From Pseudomonadota bacterium (GTDB lineage: Bacteria > Pseudomonadota > Alphaproteobacteria > SP197), in assembly GCA_027592745.1 (NCBI GenBank), contig JAQCLG010000021.1:1-34463 (forward strand): a DNA stretch of 34,463 nucleotides, given 5' to 3'. The notes beneath the pieces were generated by a model, which was not told the DNA's origin, made no database searches, and was given only the letters and a program-made list of their open reading frames with translations. Shown in pieces: positions 1 through 7,861 of this stretch. A program made the position numbers and the translations under genes. Position 1 is the first letter of the stretch. Every line of letters starts with the position of its first letter.

Positions 1-1220
1 GGCGCTCCGCGCGGTGCAGTGGCGCCGCCGCCCGTTCCCTCGCCGCCCTCGCGCAGCAGGCGCACCGCCTCCTCGGGCGTGGGCAGGTCGGCGGCATGGG
101 CCAGGCGCACCAGGGTCATCTCCACCGCCTGCAGCGGCGAGGGCGTCTGGCGCGCCTCCTGCAGCCCCTTGAGCAGGATCTGCCAGGCGCGGGTGAGCTG
201 GGGAATCGAAAGCCGTTCGGCCATGGCGCCGCCGCGCTCGCGCTCGAACTGGGGTGCTGCCTGACGGGCGGCGTCCGGTGCGGCCTTGCAGCGGGTCAGC
301 CAGTGGGTCAGTTCCAGCAGGTCCTCGATCACGACCACCGGATCGACGCCCGCGGCGTACTGGCTCTCTAGGCCGGTCAGCGCCTCGGCCAGCCGGCCGC
401 CCATGACCGCCTCGTAGAGGTCGAAGACCTGGCCGCGGTCGGCCAGGCCCAGCATCTCGCGCACGTCGGCCTCCTCGACCGTGCCGCTGCCCTGGGCGAT
501 CGCCTGGTCGAGGATGGAAAGGCCGTCGCGGGCTGAACCGTCGGCCGCCCGCGCGATCAGCGCCAGCGCCTCGGGCGAAGCCTGGGCATGTTCCCTGGCG
601 ACGATGTCGGCGAAGTAGTTCGCCAGCACGTCGGCATCGATCCGGCGCAGGTCGAAGCGCTGGCAGCGCGACAGGATGGTCGCCGGGATCTTGCGCAGCT
701 CGGTGGTGGCAAAGACGAACTTCAGGTGCTCGGGCGGCTCTTCCAGCGTCTTCAGCAGGGCGTTGAAGGCCGGGGTCGAGAGCATGTGCACCTCGTCCAT
801 GACATAGACCTTGTAGCGGCCCATGGCGGGACGGTAACGCGCGGTTTCCAGCAGCTCGCGCATGTTGTCGACGCCGGTGTGGCTGGCCGCATCCATCTCC
901 AGCACGTCGACGTGGCGGTCCTGGGCGATGGCGACGCAGTGGACGCAGACGCCGCAGGGGCTGGCGGTGACCCTGCCGGTGCCGTCCGGACCGATGCAGT
1001 TCAGCATGCGCGCGATGATGCGGGCCGTGGTCGTCTTGCCGGTGCCGCGGATGCCGGTCAGCAGGAAGGCCTGGGCGACACGTCCGGCCGCGACCGCGTT
1101 GCGCAGGGTGCGCACCAGCGCATCCTGGCCGACGACCCCCTCGAGGTCGGTCGGCCGGTACTTGCGCGCAAGGACGCGGTAGTTCTCCGGCTTGGTCGGG
1201 GCGCTGTCGCTGTCTGCCAT
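1..1220 (-). CDS. dnaX: DNA polymerase III subunit gamma/tau, 3' part cut by window edge
   Basis: This is the clamp-loader ATPase subunit of the replicative polymerase. About 406 codons are visible and no stop is reached before position 1. The start ATG is at 1220-1218 and reads MADSDSAPTKPENYRVLARK. The P-loop GIRGTGKTTTARI, a zinc-binding cluster with CGVCVHC, the Walker B stretch VYVMDEVHML and the sensor motif SRCQRF lie in the usual order of AAA+ clamp loaders. The visible part covers the ATPase core and domain III; the tau-specific C-terminus is outside the window. The SRP RNA gene lies just upstream on the same strand, a common alphaproteobacterial arrangement. Whether a frameshift product (gamma) exists cannot be judged because that region is missing. 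Confidence 0.96.
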   Translation of the reverse strand, partial: MADSDSAPTKPENYRVLARKYRPTDLEGVVGQDALVRTLRNAVAAGRVAQAFLLTGIRGTGKTTTARIIARMLNCIGPDGTGRVTASPCGVCVHCVAIAQDRHVDVLEMDAASHTGVDNMRELLETARYRPAMGRYKVYVMDEVHMLSTPAFNALLKTLEEPPEHLKFVFATTELRKIPATILSRCQRFDLRRIDADVLANYFADIVAREHAQASPEALALIARAADGSARDGLSILDQAIAQGSGTVEEADVREMLGLADRGQVFDLYEAVMGGRLAEALTGLESQYAAGVDPVVVIEDLLELTHWLTRCKAAPDAARQAAPQFERERGGAMAERLSIPQLTRAWQILLKGLQEARQTPSPLQAVEMTLVRLAHAADLPTPEEAVRLLREGGEGTGGGATAPRGA

Positions 1221-1287
1221 GGCTCCGGCCGTGGTTGGGCCGCACCCGCGGGCGGCAACATGGGGGCGAGGCCCCGGCAAACGGGTT

Positions 1288-1381
1288 GGAAGGCCGGCAC
1301 CGACCCGGGCACATCTCGCTGCGGCTGCTTCCTTCCGGACCTGACCGGGTTCACGAGGCGGCCCGTCCAGGCCGACCTTCC
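1288..1381 (-). ncRNA. ffs: Signal recognition particle RNA (4.5S type)
   Basis: Read on the minus strand, the region contains the hallmark SRP domain IV sequence GGTCCGGAAGGAAGCAGCC with the GGAA tetraloop. The two ends pair: GGAAGGTCGGC at the 5' end (1381-1371) against GCCGGCCTTCC at the 3' end (1298-1288), a closed 11-bp terminal helix with one G-U pair. The resulting RNA is about 94 nt, close to a bacterial 4.5S RNA without an Alu domain. It partners with Ffh to target nascent membrane proteins. Exact ends are inferred from the helix. Confidence 0.93.
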
Positions 1382-1387
1382 GAGCAG

Positions 1388-1417
1388 ACCATATCGACCG
1401 GGTCCGCACCGGCGCAA
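1388..1417 (-). promoter_or_regulatory. Candidate sigma-70 promoter of the SRP RNA
   Basis: On the minus strand TTGCGC (1417-1412) is followed after 18 nt by TATGGT (1393-1388). Transcription starting about seven bases after the -10 would begin at the GGAAGG that opens the predicted SRP RNA helix. The agreement between the promoter and the RNA 5' end supports both, but the hexamers are only partial matches to consensus. Confidence 0.55.
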
Positions 1418-1478
1418 GCCCCGTCGGGCGCGCCATGGCCGATTGATGGCCCGGCGGGGCCGTGGCAACGTCGCCGCC

Positions 1479-2384
1479 ATGATCGATCTTTCCCATTACA
1501 GCGGCACGGCCTTCGACCGCGCCGGGCAGCGTCGTCGCGACGCCGCCTGGATCGCCACCCGGCTGAACGACCCGCAGACGCGCCTGGTGCCGGTCTGGCG
1601 CGGGCGCAGCCTGATGCGCGGCGAGGAAGCGGCCTATCTCGACCCCGCCGGTGGCTGGCACCTGATCGACAGTGCACCCAGCGCGCCGATCTTCCTCGGC
1701 ATCGACGAGCGCCATGCCCTGTTCGCCCTCGACGTCTCGCACCTGGAGGAAGACGACATCGTCGACCTGGTGCCCGGCGCGGCCTTCACCGAACTCTACG
1801 GCGTGGCGGCCCAGCTCATGCGGCGCGAGGCCTCCCTGCTCTCCCATGCCGCCTGGATGGTGCACTGGAGCACACGGCACCGCTTCTGCGGCGCCTGCGG
1901 CCATGCCAACCGCGCCATGGACGCAGGCCACATGCGCAAGTGCAGCAACCCGGACTGCGGCATGATGCATTTCCCGCGCACCGATCCGGCGGTGATCGTG
2001 GTCGTCGAACACGCCGGCCGCTGCCTTCTGGCGCGCCAGAAGGGCTGGCCCGACCCCCTGCATTCCTGCCTGGCCGGGTTCGTCGAACCCGGGGAATCGG
2101 CCGAGGAGACCGTGGCGCGGGAGGTGAAGGAGGAAGCGGGCGTGACCGTCCACACCATTACCGCCCGCGGCAGCCAGCCCTGGCCCTATCCCTGTTCCCT
2201 GATGCTGGGTTTCTGGGCGCGCACCGACGATCCCACGCTCGACCTGGCCGACGACGAACTGGCAGAAGCCCGCTGGTACAGCCGGGCCGAACTGGCCGAT
2301 CCCGATGCCCTGGGCATCCGCCTGCCGCGCCACGATTCCATCGCACGGCGGCTGATCGACGACTGGGTCGCGCTGGGAGACTGA
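1479..2384 (+). CDS. nudC: NAD(+)/NADH diphosphatase, NudC type
   Basis: This Nudix hydrolase cleaves NADH to NMNH and AMP and, in characterised NudC proteins, removes NAD caps from RNA. The 301-residue product starts MIDLSHYSG. It has the NudC-specific zinc ribbon (CGACG, then CSNPDCG) around residues 143-166. The Nudix box starts at GFVEPGESAEE and continues through REVKEEAGV. It is followed by SQPWPYPCS, the family-specific motif after the Nudix box. The start at 1479 fits the family N-terminus; no strong ribosome-binding site is seen. It is divergent from dnaX and the SRP RNA and is followed by gloB 68 bases downstream. Confidence 0.93.
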   Translation: MIDLSHYSGTAFDRAGQRRRDAAWIATRLNDPQTRLVPVWRGRSLMRGEEAAYLDPAGGWHLIDSAPSAPIFLGIDERHALFALDVSHLEEDDIVDLVPGAAFTELYGVAAQLMRREASLLSHAAWMVHWSTRHRFCGACGHANRAMDAGHMRKCSNPDCGMMHFPRTDPAVIVVVEHAGRCLLARQKGWPDPLHSCLAGFVEPGESAEETVAREVKEEAGVTVHTITARGSQPWPYPCSLMLGFWARTDDPTLDLADDELAEARWYSRAELADPDALGIRLPRHDSIARRLIDDWVALGD

Positions 2385-2452
2385 CACCTGCGGGGTTGCC
2401 TTGACGCCCGCTCTGGCCACATAGGTACAGGACACGCCAAGAGGTCCCGACC

Positions 2453-3223
2453 ATGAGCAAGCTGCAAATCCACCAGATTCCCGTGCTTTCGGACAACTAC
2501 GTCTATCTCGCCCACGAGCCCGAGAGCGGCGCCACGGCGGTGATCGACCCGGCGGTGACCCAGGACGTGCTGGACGCGGCAAAGGCCAAAGGCTGGACCA
2601 TCACCCACATCCTCAACACCCATCACCACGGCGACCACACCGGCGGCAACCTGGAAATCAAGCAGGCGACCGGCTGCACCATCGTCGGCCCCAGGGCCGA
2701 CAAGGGCCGCATCCCCGGCATCGACGTCGAGGTCGACGAGGGCGATACCTACGACCTCGGCAAGGCGCGCGCCAAGGTCTTCTTCGTGCCCGGCCACACC
2801 CGCGGCCACATCGCCTTCTGGTTCGAGGATTCCGATGCCCTGTTCTGCGGCGACACGCTGTTTGCCATGGGCTGCGGCCGCCTGTTCGAGGGCACGCCGG
2901 CCCAGATGTGGGCCTCGCTCTCCAAGCTGAAGGCCCTGCCTGATGCCACGCGGGTCTATTGCGCCCACGAATACACCCAGTCGAACGGCCGTTTCGCCCT
3001 GTCGGTCGAACCGCAGAATGCCGCCCTGGTGGCGCGCATGAAGGAGGTCGTGGCCAAGCGCGAACGGGGCGAACCCACCGTGCCCTCGACCCTGGCCGAG
3101 GAAAAGGCGACCAACCCCTTCCTGCGCCCCGACAGCCCCGACCTGCAGTCAACCGTGGGCCTTCCGGGCGGCAAGCTCGTCGAGGTCTTCGCCGAGACCC
3201 GGGCGCGCAAGGACAACTTCTAG
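2453..3223 (+). CDS. gloB: Hydroxyacylglutathione hydrolase (glyoxalase II)
   Basis: This 256-residue metallo-beta-lactamase-fold enzyme hydrolyses S-lactoylglutathione to lactate and glutathione, the second step of methylglyoxal detoxification. The binuclear metal site THHHGDHTGG is near residues 54-63. Further metal ligands are in the PGHTRGH and FCGDTLF stretches. CAHEYT, with the histidine expected late in the family, lies near residue 169, and the C-terminal ARKDNF is typical. The ATG at 2453 follows AAGAGG at a normal spacing. The gene converges on pheA with only 12 bases between stops. Confidence 0.95.
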   Translation: MSKLQIHQIPVLSDNYVYLAHEPESGATAVIDPAVTQDVLDAAKAKGWTITHILNTHHHGDHTGGNLEIKQATGCTIVGPRADKGRIPGIDVEVDEGDTYDLGKARAKVFFVPGHTRGHIAFWFEDSDALFCGDTLFAMGCGRLFEGTPAQMWASLSKLKALPDATRVYCAHEYTQSNGRFALSVEPQNAALVARMKEVVAKRERGEPTVPSTLAEEKATNPFLRPDSPDLQSTVGLPGGKLVEVFAETRARKDNF

Positions 3224-3235
3224 CTTGGTGCCGTC

Positions 3236-4117
3236 TCAGTCGTCGCCGGCGGCGTGCGCAGCCAGGCGTTCGGACTCGATGCGGTAGGGATGGGCCGGAT
3301 AGGTGCCCAGCACGCGGACCTCGCGGGCGAAGAAGCCGAGTTCCTCCAGCGCCAGCTTCAGCGGCCGGTCGTCGGGATGGCCCTCGGCATCGGCATAGAA
3401 CTGGGCGGCCGAGAAGGCGCCGCCGATCATGTAACTTTCCAGCTTGGTCAGGTTGACGCCGTTGGTGGCAAAACCGCCCAGCGCCTTGTAGAGCGCGGCC
3501 GGCACGCTCCTCACGCGGAAGATCAGGCTGGTGACCAGGGGACCCGAACCGGCCGCGGGCACATGGGGCTCGCGGTCCAGGATGACGAAGCGCGTCGTGT
3601 TGTGGTCGGCGTCCTCGATGTCGGAAAGCAGGATGTCGAGACCGTAGATCTCGGCCGCCAGGGCCGAGGCGATGGCGCCCCGGGCGCGGTCGTTCCAGAC
3701 CGTGACGTCGCGCGCGGCCCCGGCGGTATCGGCATGGACTACGGGTTTCAGGCCATGCTTGCGCAGGGCGGCGCGGCACTGGCCCAGGGCGTGGACATGG
3801 GAATGGACCTCGGCGAGGTCGCCCAGGCGCGCGCCCGGCGCGCCCAGGAGCTGGTGCTGCACCCGCAGGAAATGCTCGCCCACGATATGCAGGCTGGAAT
3901 GGGGCATCAGGTGGTGAACGTCGGCGACCCGGCCGGCGACCGAGTTCTCGATCGGGATCATCGCCAGGCGCGCCTCGCCGCTTTCGACGGCATGGAAGAC
4001 ATCCTCGAACGACTCGCAGGGCAGCACGTCCATCTCGGGATAGACCTGGCGGCAGGCCATGTGGGAATAGGCGCCGGGGTTGCCCTGGAAGGCAATGAGG
4101 TTGTCTGCGCTGCTCAC
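3236..4117 (-). CDS. pheA: Prephenate dehydratase
   Basis: This enzyme converts prephenate to phenylpyruvate in phenylalanine synthesis. The 293-residue protein is monofunctional: there is no chorismate mutase domain. It has the periplasmic-binding-like catalytic fold, starting [16 protein letters not shown], with the [10 protein letters not shown] segment and the TTRF catalytic motif. A C-terminal ACT domain for phenylalanine control contains [11 protein letters not shown], the position where other families show ESRP. The start is GTG at 4117, overlapping the kdsB stop by four bases (GTGA), so the two are translationally coupled. Confidence 0.95.
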   Translation of the reverse strand: MSSADNLIAFQGNPGAYSHMACRQVYPEMDVLPCESFEDVFHAVESGEARLAMIPIENSVAGRVADVHHLMPHSSLHIVGEHFLRVQHQLLGAPGARLGDLAEVHSHVHALGQCRAALRKHGLKPVVHADTAGAARDVTVWNDRARGAIASALAAEIYGLDILLSDIEDADHNTTRFVILDREPHVPAAGSGPLVTSLIFRVRSVPAALYKALGGFATNGVNLTKLESYMIGGAFSAAQFYADAEGHPDDRPLKLALEELGFFAREVRVLGTYPAHPYRIESERLAAHAAGDD

Positions 4118-4857
4118 GGGTCTCTGCTCTCGCTCAGGAGGGCACGCGCCCGTTCGAGGTCGGCCGGAGTATCGACACCCAGGGGAACCGCGTCAACGCG
4201 GGCCACGGCGATCGTCATGCCCGCCTCCAGGGCGCGCAGCTGCTCCAGCTTCTCGCGCGTCTCCAGCGGGCTGGGCGGCAGGGTGACGTAACGGTCGAGC
4301 GCGGTGCGGCGGTAGGCGTAAAGCCCGATGTGGTGGAACAGCGGTCCCTCGCCCGACGGCGCGGTGGCGCGGGTGAAGTAAAGCGCGCGGCCCAGCCTGC
4401 CGTCCGGCTCCCAGGTGACCACCGCCTTGACGACGCTGGGTTCGGTGCGTTCGCTCTCGCGGGTGATCTCGGCCGCCAGGGTGGCGATTTCGGCGCCGCT
4501 TTCCTCGAGCGCCTGCAGCGCGGCGCGGATCGACTCCGGCTCGATCGTGGGCAGGTCGCCCTGAACGTTGAGCACGACGTCGTGAATCCAGCCGGGGTCG
4601 CCGCGTTCCAGGGCCTGATGGATGCGGTCGGAACCGGAGGGAAGGTCCGGGTCGGTCAGCACGGCGCTGCCGCCGGCCCGCTCCACCGCCTGGACGATCT
4701 CGGGTTCGGCGGCCGCGACCAGGACGGGGCCCAGCCTTGCTTCCATCGCGCGGCGCCAGACCTGGACGATCATCGGCGCACCGCCTATATCGGCAAGCGC
4801 CTTGCCCGGCAGCCGGGTCGAGGCCATGCGTGCGGGAATCACGATAATAGGGTTCAT
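4114..4857 (-). CDS. kdsB: 3-deoxy-manno-octulosonate cytidylyltransferase (CMP-KDO synthetase)
   Basis: This enzyme activates KDO with CTP for lipopolysaccharide inner-core assembly. The 247-residue protein begins [20 protein letters not shown], the nucleotide-binding signature of the family. [34 protein letters not shown] and the C-terminal [14 protein letters not shown] follow in order. An in-frame TTG six bases upstream could extend it by two residues, but the ATG at 4857 matches the family start. It is the first gene of a two-gene unit with pheA and is divergent from the cytochrome c gene. Confidence 0.95.
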   Translation of the reverse strand: MNPIIVIPARMASTRLPGKALADIGGAPMIVQVWRRAMEARLGPVLVAAAEPEIVQAVERAGGSAVLTDPDLPSGSDRIHQALERGDPGWIHDVVLNVQGDLPTIEPESIRAALQALEESGAEIATLAAEITRESERTEPSVVKAVVTWEPDGRLGRALYFTRATAPSGEGPLFHHIGLYAYRRTALDRYVTLPPSPLETREKLEQLRALEAGMTIAVARVDAVPLGVDTPADLERARALLSESRDP

Positions 4858-4971
4858 TCGCAACAGCCCCGCAGGGGTTGAATACGCGACCGTCCCATGG
4901 CTAATCTCCGCCCGCCTTTTTCCGGGGTCCGAAACGCGTCGGCCCCTCCCTCACCACTGGGGTCGGTACAC

Positions 4972-6153
4972 ATGGATTCCCTGACTTTCAACAAGTTTGC
5001 CGCTGGCATCCTGGTTGCTCTCCTGCTCGTCATGGGCATCGGGAAGCTCGGCAGCATCCTCTATGGACCCCAGGAGGTCGCGCGCGACGAGGGCGTCATG
5101 GAAGCGGGCGGCCAAGAGATGGCCGCCGACGAATCCGGTCTGGCCGAACCCGAGGAAGAGGGCATGTCGCTTGCCGCGCTGCTCAACGTCGCCGATCTCG
5201 ACGCCGGCGCCGCGGTCTCCAAGAAGTGCGCGAGCTGCCACACCTTCGACAACGGCGGTGCCAACCGCGTCGGCCCCAACCTGTGGGGCGTGGTCGGCGG
5301 GCCCACCGCCCACGTGGCCGATTTCTCCTATTCGGCGGCCATCGCCGACCTGGGCAGCACCTGGACCTTCGAGGCGCTCGACGCCTTCATCCACGCGCCC
5401 AAGGCCTTCGCGCCGGGCACCAAGATGACCTTCGCCGGCCTCAACAAGCCCGAGGATCGCGCCAACCTGCTGGCCTGGATGAACCAGCAGAGCAGCAGCC
5501 CGATCGCCCTGCCCGAGCCGCCGGCCGAGGAACCCGCGACCGAGGAAGCGGTCGAGCAGACCGAGGATGCCGCCGCCGCGACCGGTACCCAGACCGAGGG
5601 CGAGACCGCCGTCGCCGCGGCCGAGAACGGTTCCGAGAACATGGTCGATGCCATCGGCAACGCCGCGGGCGAACTGGCCGACGATGCCGGTGAAGCCATG
5701 GAAGCGGTCGGCGATGCCGTGGCCGATGCCGTCGAAGGCGCCGGCGACGCCGTGGACGAGGCCACCGGGGCTTCCGATGCCTCCGGCGGCAACGACATCG
5801 AGGCAGCCATCGCCGCAGCCTCGCCCGAAGAGGGCGAGAACGTCATGAAGAAGTGCAAGAGCTGCCACACCTTCGACGAAGGCGGTCCCAACCGGGTCGG
5901 TCCCAACCTGTGGGGCGTGGTCGGCAGCCCGGTCGCCAGCCACGAGGGCTACAGCTATTCCAGCGCGATGAAGGACTACGGCGGCGACTGGACCTACGAG
6001 CGCCTGTGGTGGTACCTCCACGACCCCCGCGGCACCGTTCCGGGCACCAAGATGACCTTCGCGGGCATCAAAAACGACGCCGATGTCGACAACCTGCTGG
6101 CCTGGATGCGCCTGCAGGCCAGCGAGCCGGTGCCGCTCGACGGCGGGCAGTAG
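4972..6153 (+). CDS. Membrane-anchored tandem cytochrome c (two haem domains)
   Basis: The 393-residue protein starts MDSLTFNKFAAG and has one N-terminal membrane anchor (about residues 8-31). Two class-I cytochrome c domains follow. Domain 1 has CASCH at residues 86-90 and a likely axial Met152 in GTKMTFAG. Domain 2 has CKSCH at 295-299 and Met361 in the same GTKMTFAG motif. Both carry GPNLWGVVG after the haem site. They are joined by a linker of roughly 95 residues rich in Ala, Glu, Asp and Gly. The position divergent from kdsB-pheA is that of the single-haem CycM/c552-type cytochrome of other alphaproteobacteria. The role is probably electron transfer from the bc1 complex to an oxidase; that part is inferred. 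Confidence 0.88.
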   Translation: MDSLTFNKFAAGILVALLLVMGIGKLGSILYGPQEVARDEGVMEAGGQEMAADESGLAEPEEEGMSLAALLNVADLDAGAAVSKKCASCHTFDNGGANRVGPNLWGVVGGPTAHVADFSYSAAIADLGSTWTFEALDAFIHAPKAFAPGTKMTFAGLNKPEDRANLLAWMNQQSSSPIALPEPPAEEPATEEAVEQTEDAAAATGTQTEGETAVAAAENGSENMVDAIGNAAGELADDAGEAMEAVGDAVADAVEGAGDAVDEATGASDASGGNDIEAAIAAASPEEGENVMKKCKSCHTFDEGGPNRVGPNLWGVVGSPVASHEGYSYSSAMKDYGGDWTYERLWWYLHDPRGTVPGTKMTFAGIKNDADVDNLLAWMRLQASEPVPLDGGQ

Positions 6154-7098
6154 GTGACGGGCGTGGCGGACGCTTCCTATCTCAAGCACAAGGACCTCGA
6201 CGGCCGCGTCATCGCCGCCGATCTCCACGAGGAGGTTCTCCGCCACGTCGCAGATCTCAAGGAAGGCGGCTGGTCGCCGCGCCTGATCTCGGTGCTGATC
6301 GGCGATGTCGATGCCGTGGAGATCTACGTGCGCAACCAGAAGCGCACCGCCGAGAAACTCGGCATCGCCTTCGAGGAGCGCCACTTCCCGGCCGACATCA
6401 CCGAGTCCGAGATGCTGGCGGCGATGCAGGCGATGAATGCCGACCCGCGCATCACCGGCATCATCGTGCAGCGCCCGGCACCCGGCCACATCAACGTCAA
6501 GCGCCTGCAGTCGGCGATCCATCCGCTGAAGGACGTCGAGGGCCTGCATCCGGCCTCGATCGGCAACATCGTCTACAACGAGATCGACCTTGGCCCCTGC
6601 ACCGCCATGGCCTCGGTCCACATGCTCAAGTGCACCGGCCTCACCCTGTCGGGGCTGGAGGTCGTCGTCGTCGGCCACAGCGAGATCGTCGGCAAGCCGA
6701 TCGCCTTCCTGCTGATGGCCGAGGGCGCCACCGTGACGGTCTGCCACCACATGACGCGCAACCTTGCGGTCCACTGCCGCCAGGCCGATGCGGTGTTCGT
6801 CGCCGTGGGCAAGCCCGGCCTGGTCACCGGCAACATGATCAAGCCCGGCGCGGCGGTGATCGACATCGGCATCAACCGGGTCGAGGACGCCGACGGCAAT
6901 GCCCGCACCGTGGGCGACTGCGACTATGAGTCATGCCGCGAGATCGCTGGCTGGATCACGCCGGTGCCGGGCGGCGTCGGGCCGGTGACGGTCGCCATGC
7001 TCATGCTCAACACCGTGACCGCGGCACGGCGCCAGATGGAGCACTATCGGCAGGCCTTTGCCGCCGACGCCTGGACAACCCTGCCCGACAAGGGCTGA
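6154..7098 (+). CDS. folD: FolD-family protein (methylene-THF dehydrogenase/cyclohydrolase homologue) with altered active site
   Basis: FolD normally interconverts 5,10-methylene-THF, methenyl-THF and 10-formyl-THF. This 314-residue homologue aligns without gaps in the active-site region and keeps Tyr58 (E. coli Tyr50) and Gln106 (Gln98). The catalytic lysine (E. coli Lys54) is Gln62, encoded by CAG at 6337-6339. Asp121 is Glu129 in KDVEG, and PCTP reads PCTA. The nucleotide-binding loop GHSEIVGKP and the late PVPGGVGPVTVAML are intact. The start is taken as the GTG at 6154, which directly abuts the cytochrome stop; a GTG nine bases later is equally possible. The substitutions suggest loss or change of cyclohydrolase activity. 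Confidence 0.85.
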   Translation: MTGVADASYLKHKDLDGRVIAADLHEEVLRHVADLKEGGWSPRLISVLIGDVDAVEIYVRNQKRTAEKLGIAFEERHFPADITESEMLAAMQAMNADPRITGIIVQRPAPGHINVKRLQSAIHPLKDVEGLHPASIGNIVYNEIDLGPCTAMASVHMLKCTGLTLSGLEVVVVGHSEIVGKPIAFLLMAEGATVTVCHHMTRNLAVHCRQADAVFVAVGKPGLVTGNMIKPGAAVIDIGINRVEDADGNARTVGDCDYESCREIAGWITPVPGGVGPVTVAMLMLNTVTAARRQMEHYRQAFAADAWTTLPDKG

Positions 7099-7143
7099 AC
7101 GTCAGCCGCCTTAGGCGCGCACGCTGGTGGGCTGGGTGCGCAG

Positions 7144-7686
7144 TTACTCGAGCAGGCGCTGGTCCATGGCACCGTTGACCACCAGCCCGGCATCGCGCTG
7201 GAAGCGGTCGACCGCCTCGCGCGTCTTGGGCCCGGCGATGCCGTCGATCTCGCCATGATAGTAGCCGCGCTCGACCAGCTCGATCTGGACCGAACGCACA
7301 AAGACCGGATCGAGCGAAGGCACCGGCTCGGAGCCCGAGGTCGCCCCGCCCTTGTTGAACAGCATGTATTCCAGCAGTTCCTTGCTCGCCACGCCGTCGA
7401 CCGGCAGGCCGACGTCGCGCTGATAGGCGCGGATGGCGCCGCGCGTGCGCTGGCCCATGACGCCGTCGATGATACCGGCATTGTAGCCGCGCGCGATCAG
7501 TTCGCCCTGGATGTCCTCGATGTAGGCGCGCGCCATCTCCGCCGGCATCTCCTCCACCGTGGTCGCGATGCGGACCAGGCCGGGGGATTCCTGCATGTCG
7601 AGGCCGGGATTGCCGAAGCCGGCCTGTGCGCCGCCCGCGGCAAGGACGAGAACGAAGCTGCAGGCAACGAGACGGATCGGGGTCAT
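7144..7686 (-). CDS. Secreted protein with two peptidoglycan-binding domains
   Basis: The 180-residue product begins MTPIRLVACSFVLVLAAGG and has a clear signal peptide that would be cut after AQA (about residue 22). Two PG_binding_1-type repeats follow. The first covers QGELIARGYNAGIIDGVMG and TRGAIRAYQRDVG; the second covers QIELVERGYYHGEIDGIAG and TREAVDRFQRDAG. No catalytic domain is present, so it probably binds the cell wall in the periplasm as an accessory protein. The ATG at 7686 is chosen over an upstream in-frame start because GGAGA precedes it and the signal peptide begins there. It converges with folD. Confidence 0.82.
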   Translation of the reverse strand: MTPIRLVACSFVLVLAAGGAQAGFGNPGLDMQESPGLVRIATTVEEMPAEMARAYIEDIQGELIARGYNAGIIDGVMGQRTRGAIRAYQRDVGLPVDGVASKELLEYMLFNKGGATSGSEPVPSLDPVFVRSVQIELVERGYYHGEIDGIAGPKTREAVDRFQRDAGLVVNGAMDQRLLE

Positions 7687-7772
7687 GACGGGTCTCCAGA
7701 GCATGAGGCACAGGGAATAACGCACAATTGCGGCAAAAGATCGCCTTCAGAGCAAATCTATCTTGTCGAGGT

Positions 7773-7834
7773 AGAGCGGATTCACACGATTGCCCGGAAC
7801 CGACCAACGGTTTCGGGCAATCGTGATCCGCTCT
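7773..7834. repeat. Large intergenic inverted repeat
   Basis: Two arms of about 28 bases face each other around ACCAA. The left arm starts AGAGCGGAT and contains CGATTGCCCGGAACCG; the right arm contains CGGTTTCGGGCAATCG and ends ATCCGCTCT. They differ by one substitution and a three-base indel. It lies between the stop of zapE and the start of the peptidoglycan-binding gene. It may end zapE transcription, or be one copy of a dispersed palindromic repeat; no T-run follows the arms. Confidence 0.7.
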
Positions 7835-7861
7835 CGTGCCACATTCGCGCTTCAGCCTGGC

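Noticed and set aside
588-1478. Upstream extension of nudC across the dnaX region
   Set aside because: The frame happens to stay open antisense to dnaX and the SRP RNA. NudC similarity begins only at the ATG at 1479.
4951-6774. A 607-codon open frame antisense to the cytochrome c and folD genes
   Set aside because: Both sense-strand genes have strong motifs. The antisense product is a Gly/Ala/His-rich shadow crossing two genes.
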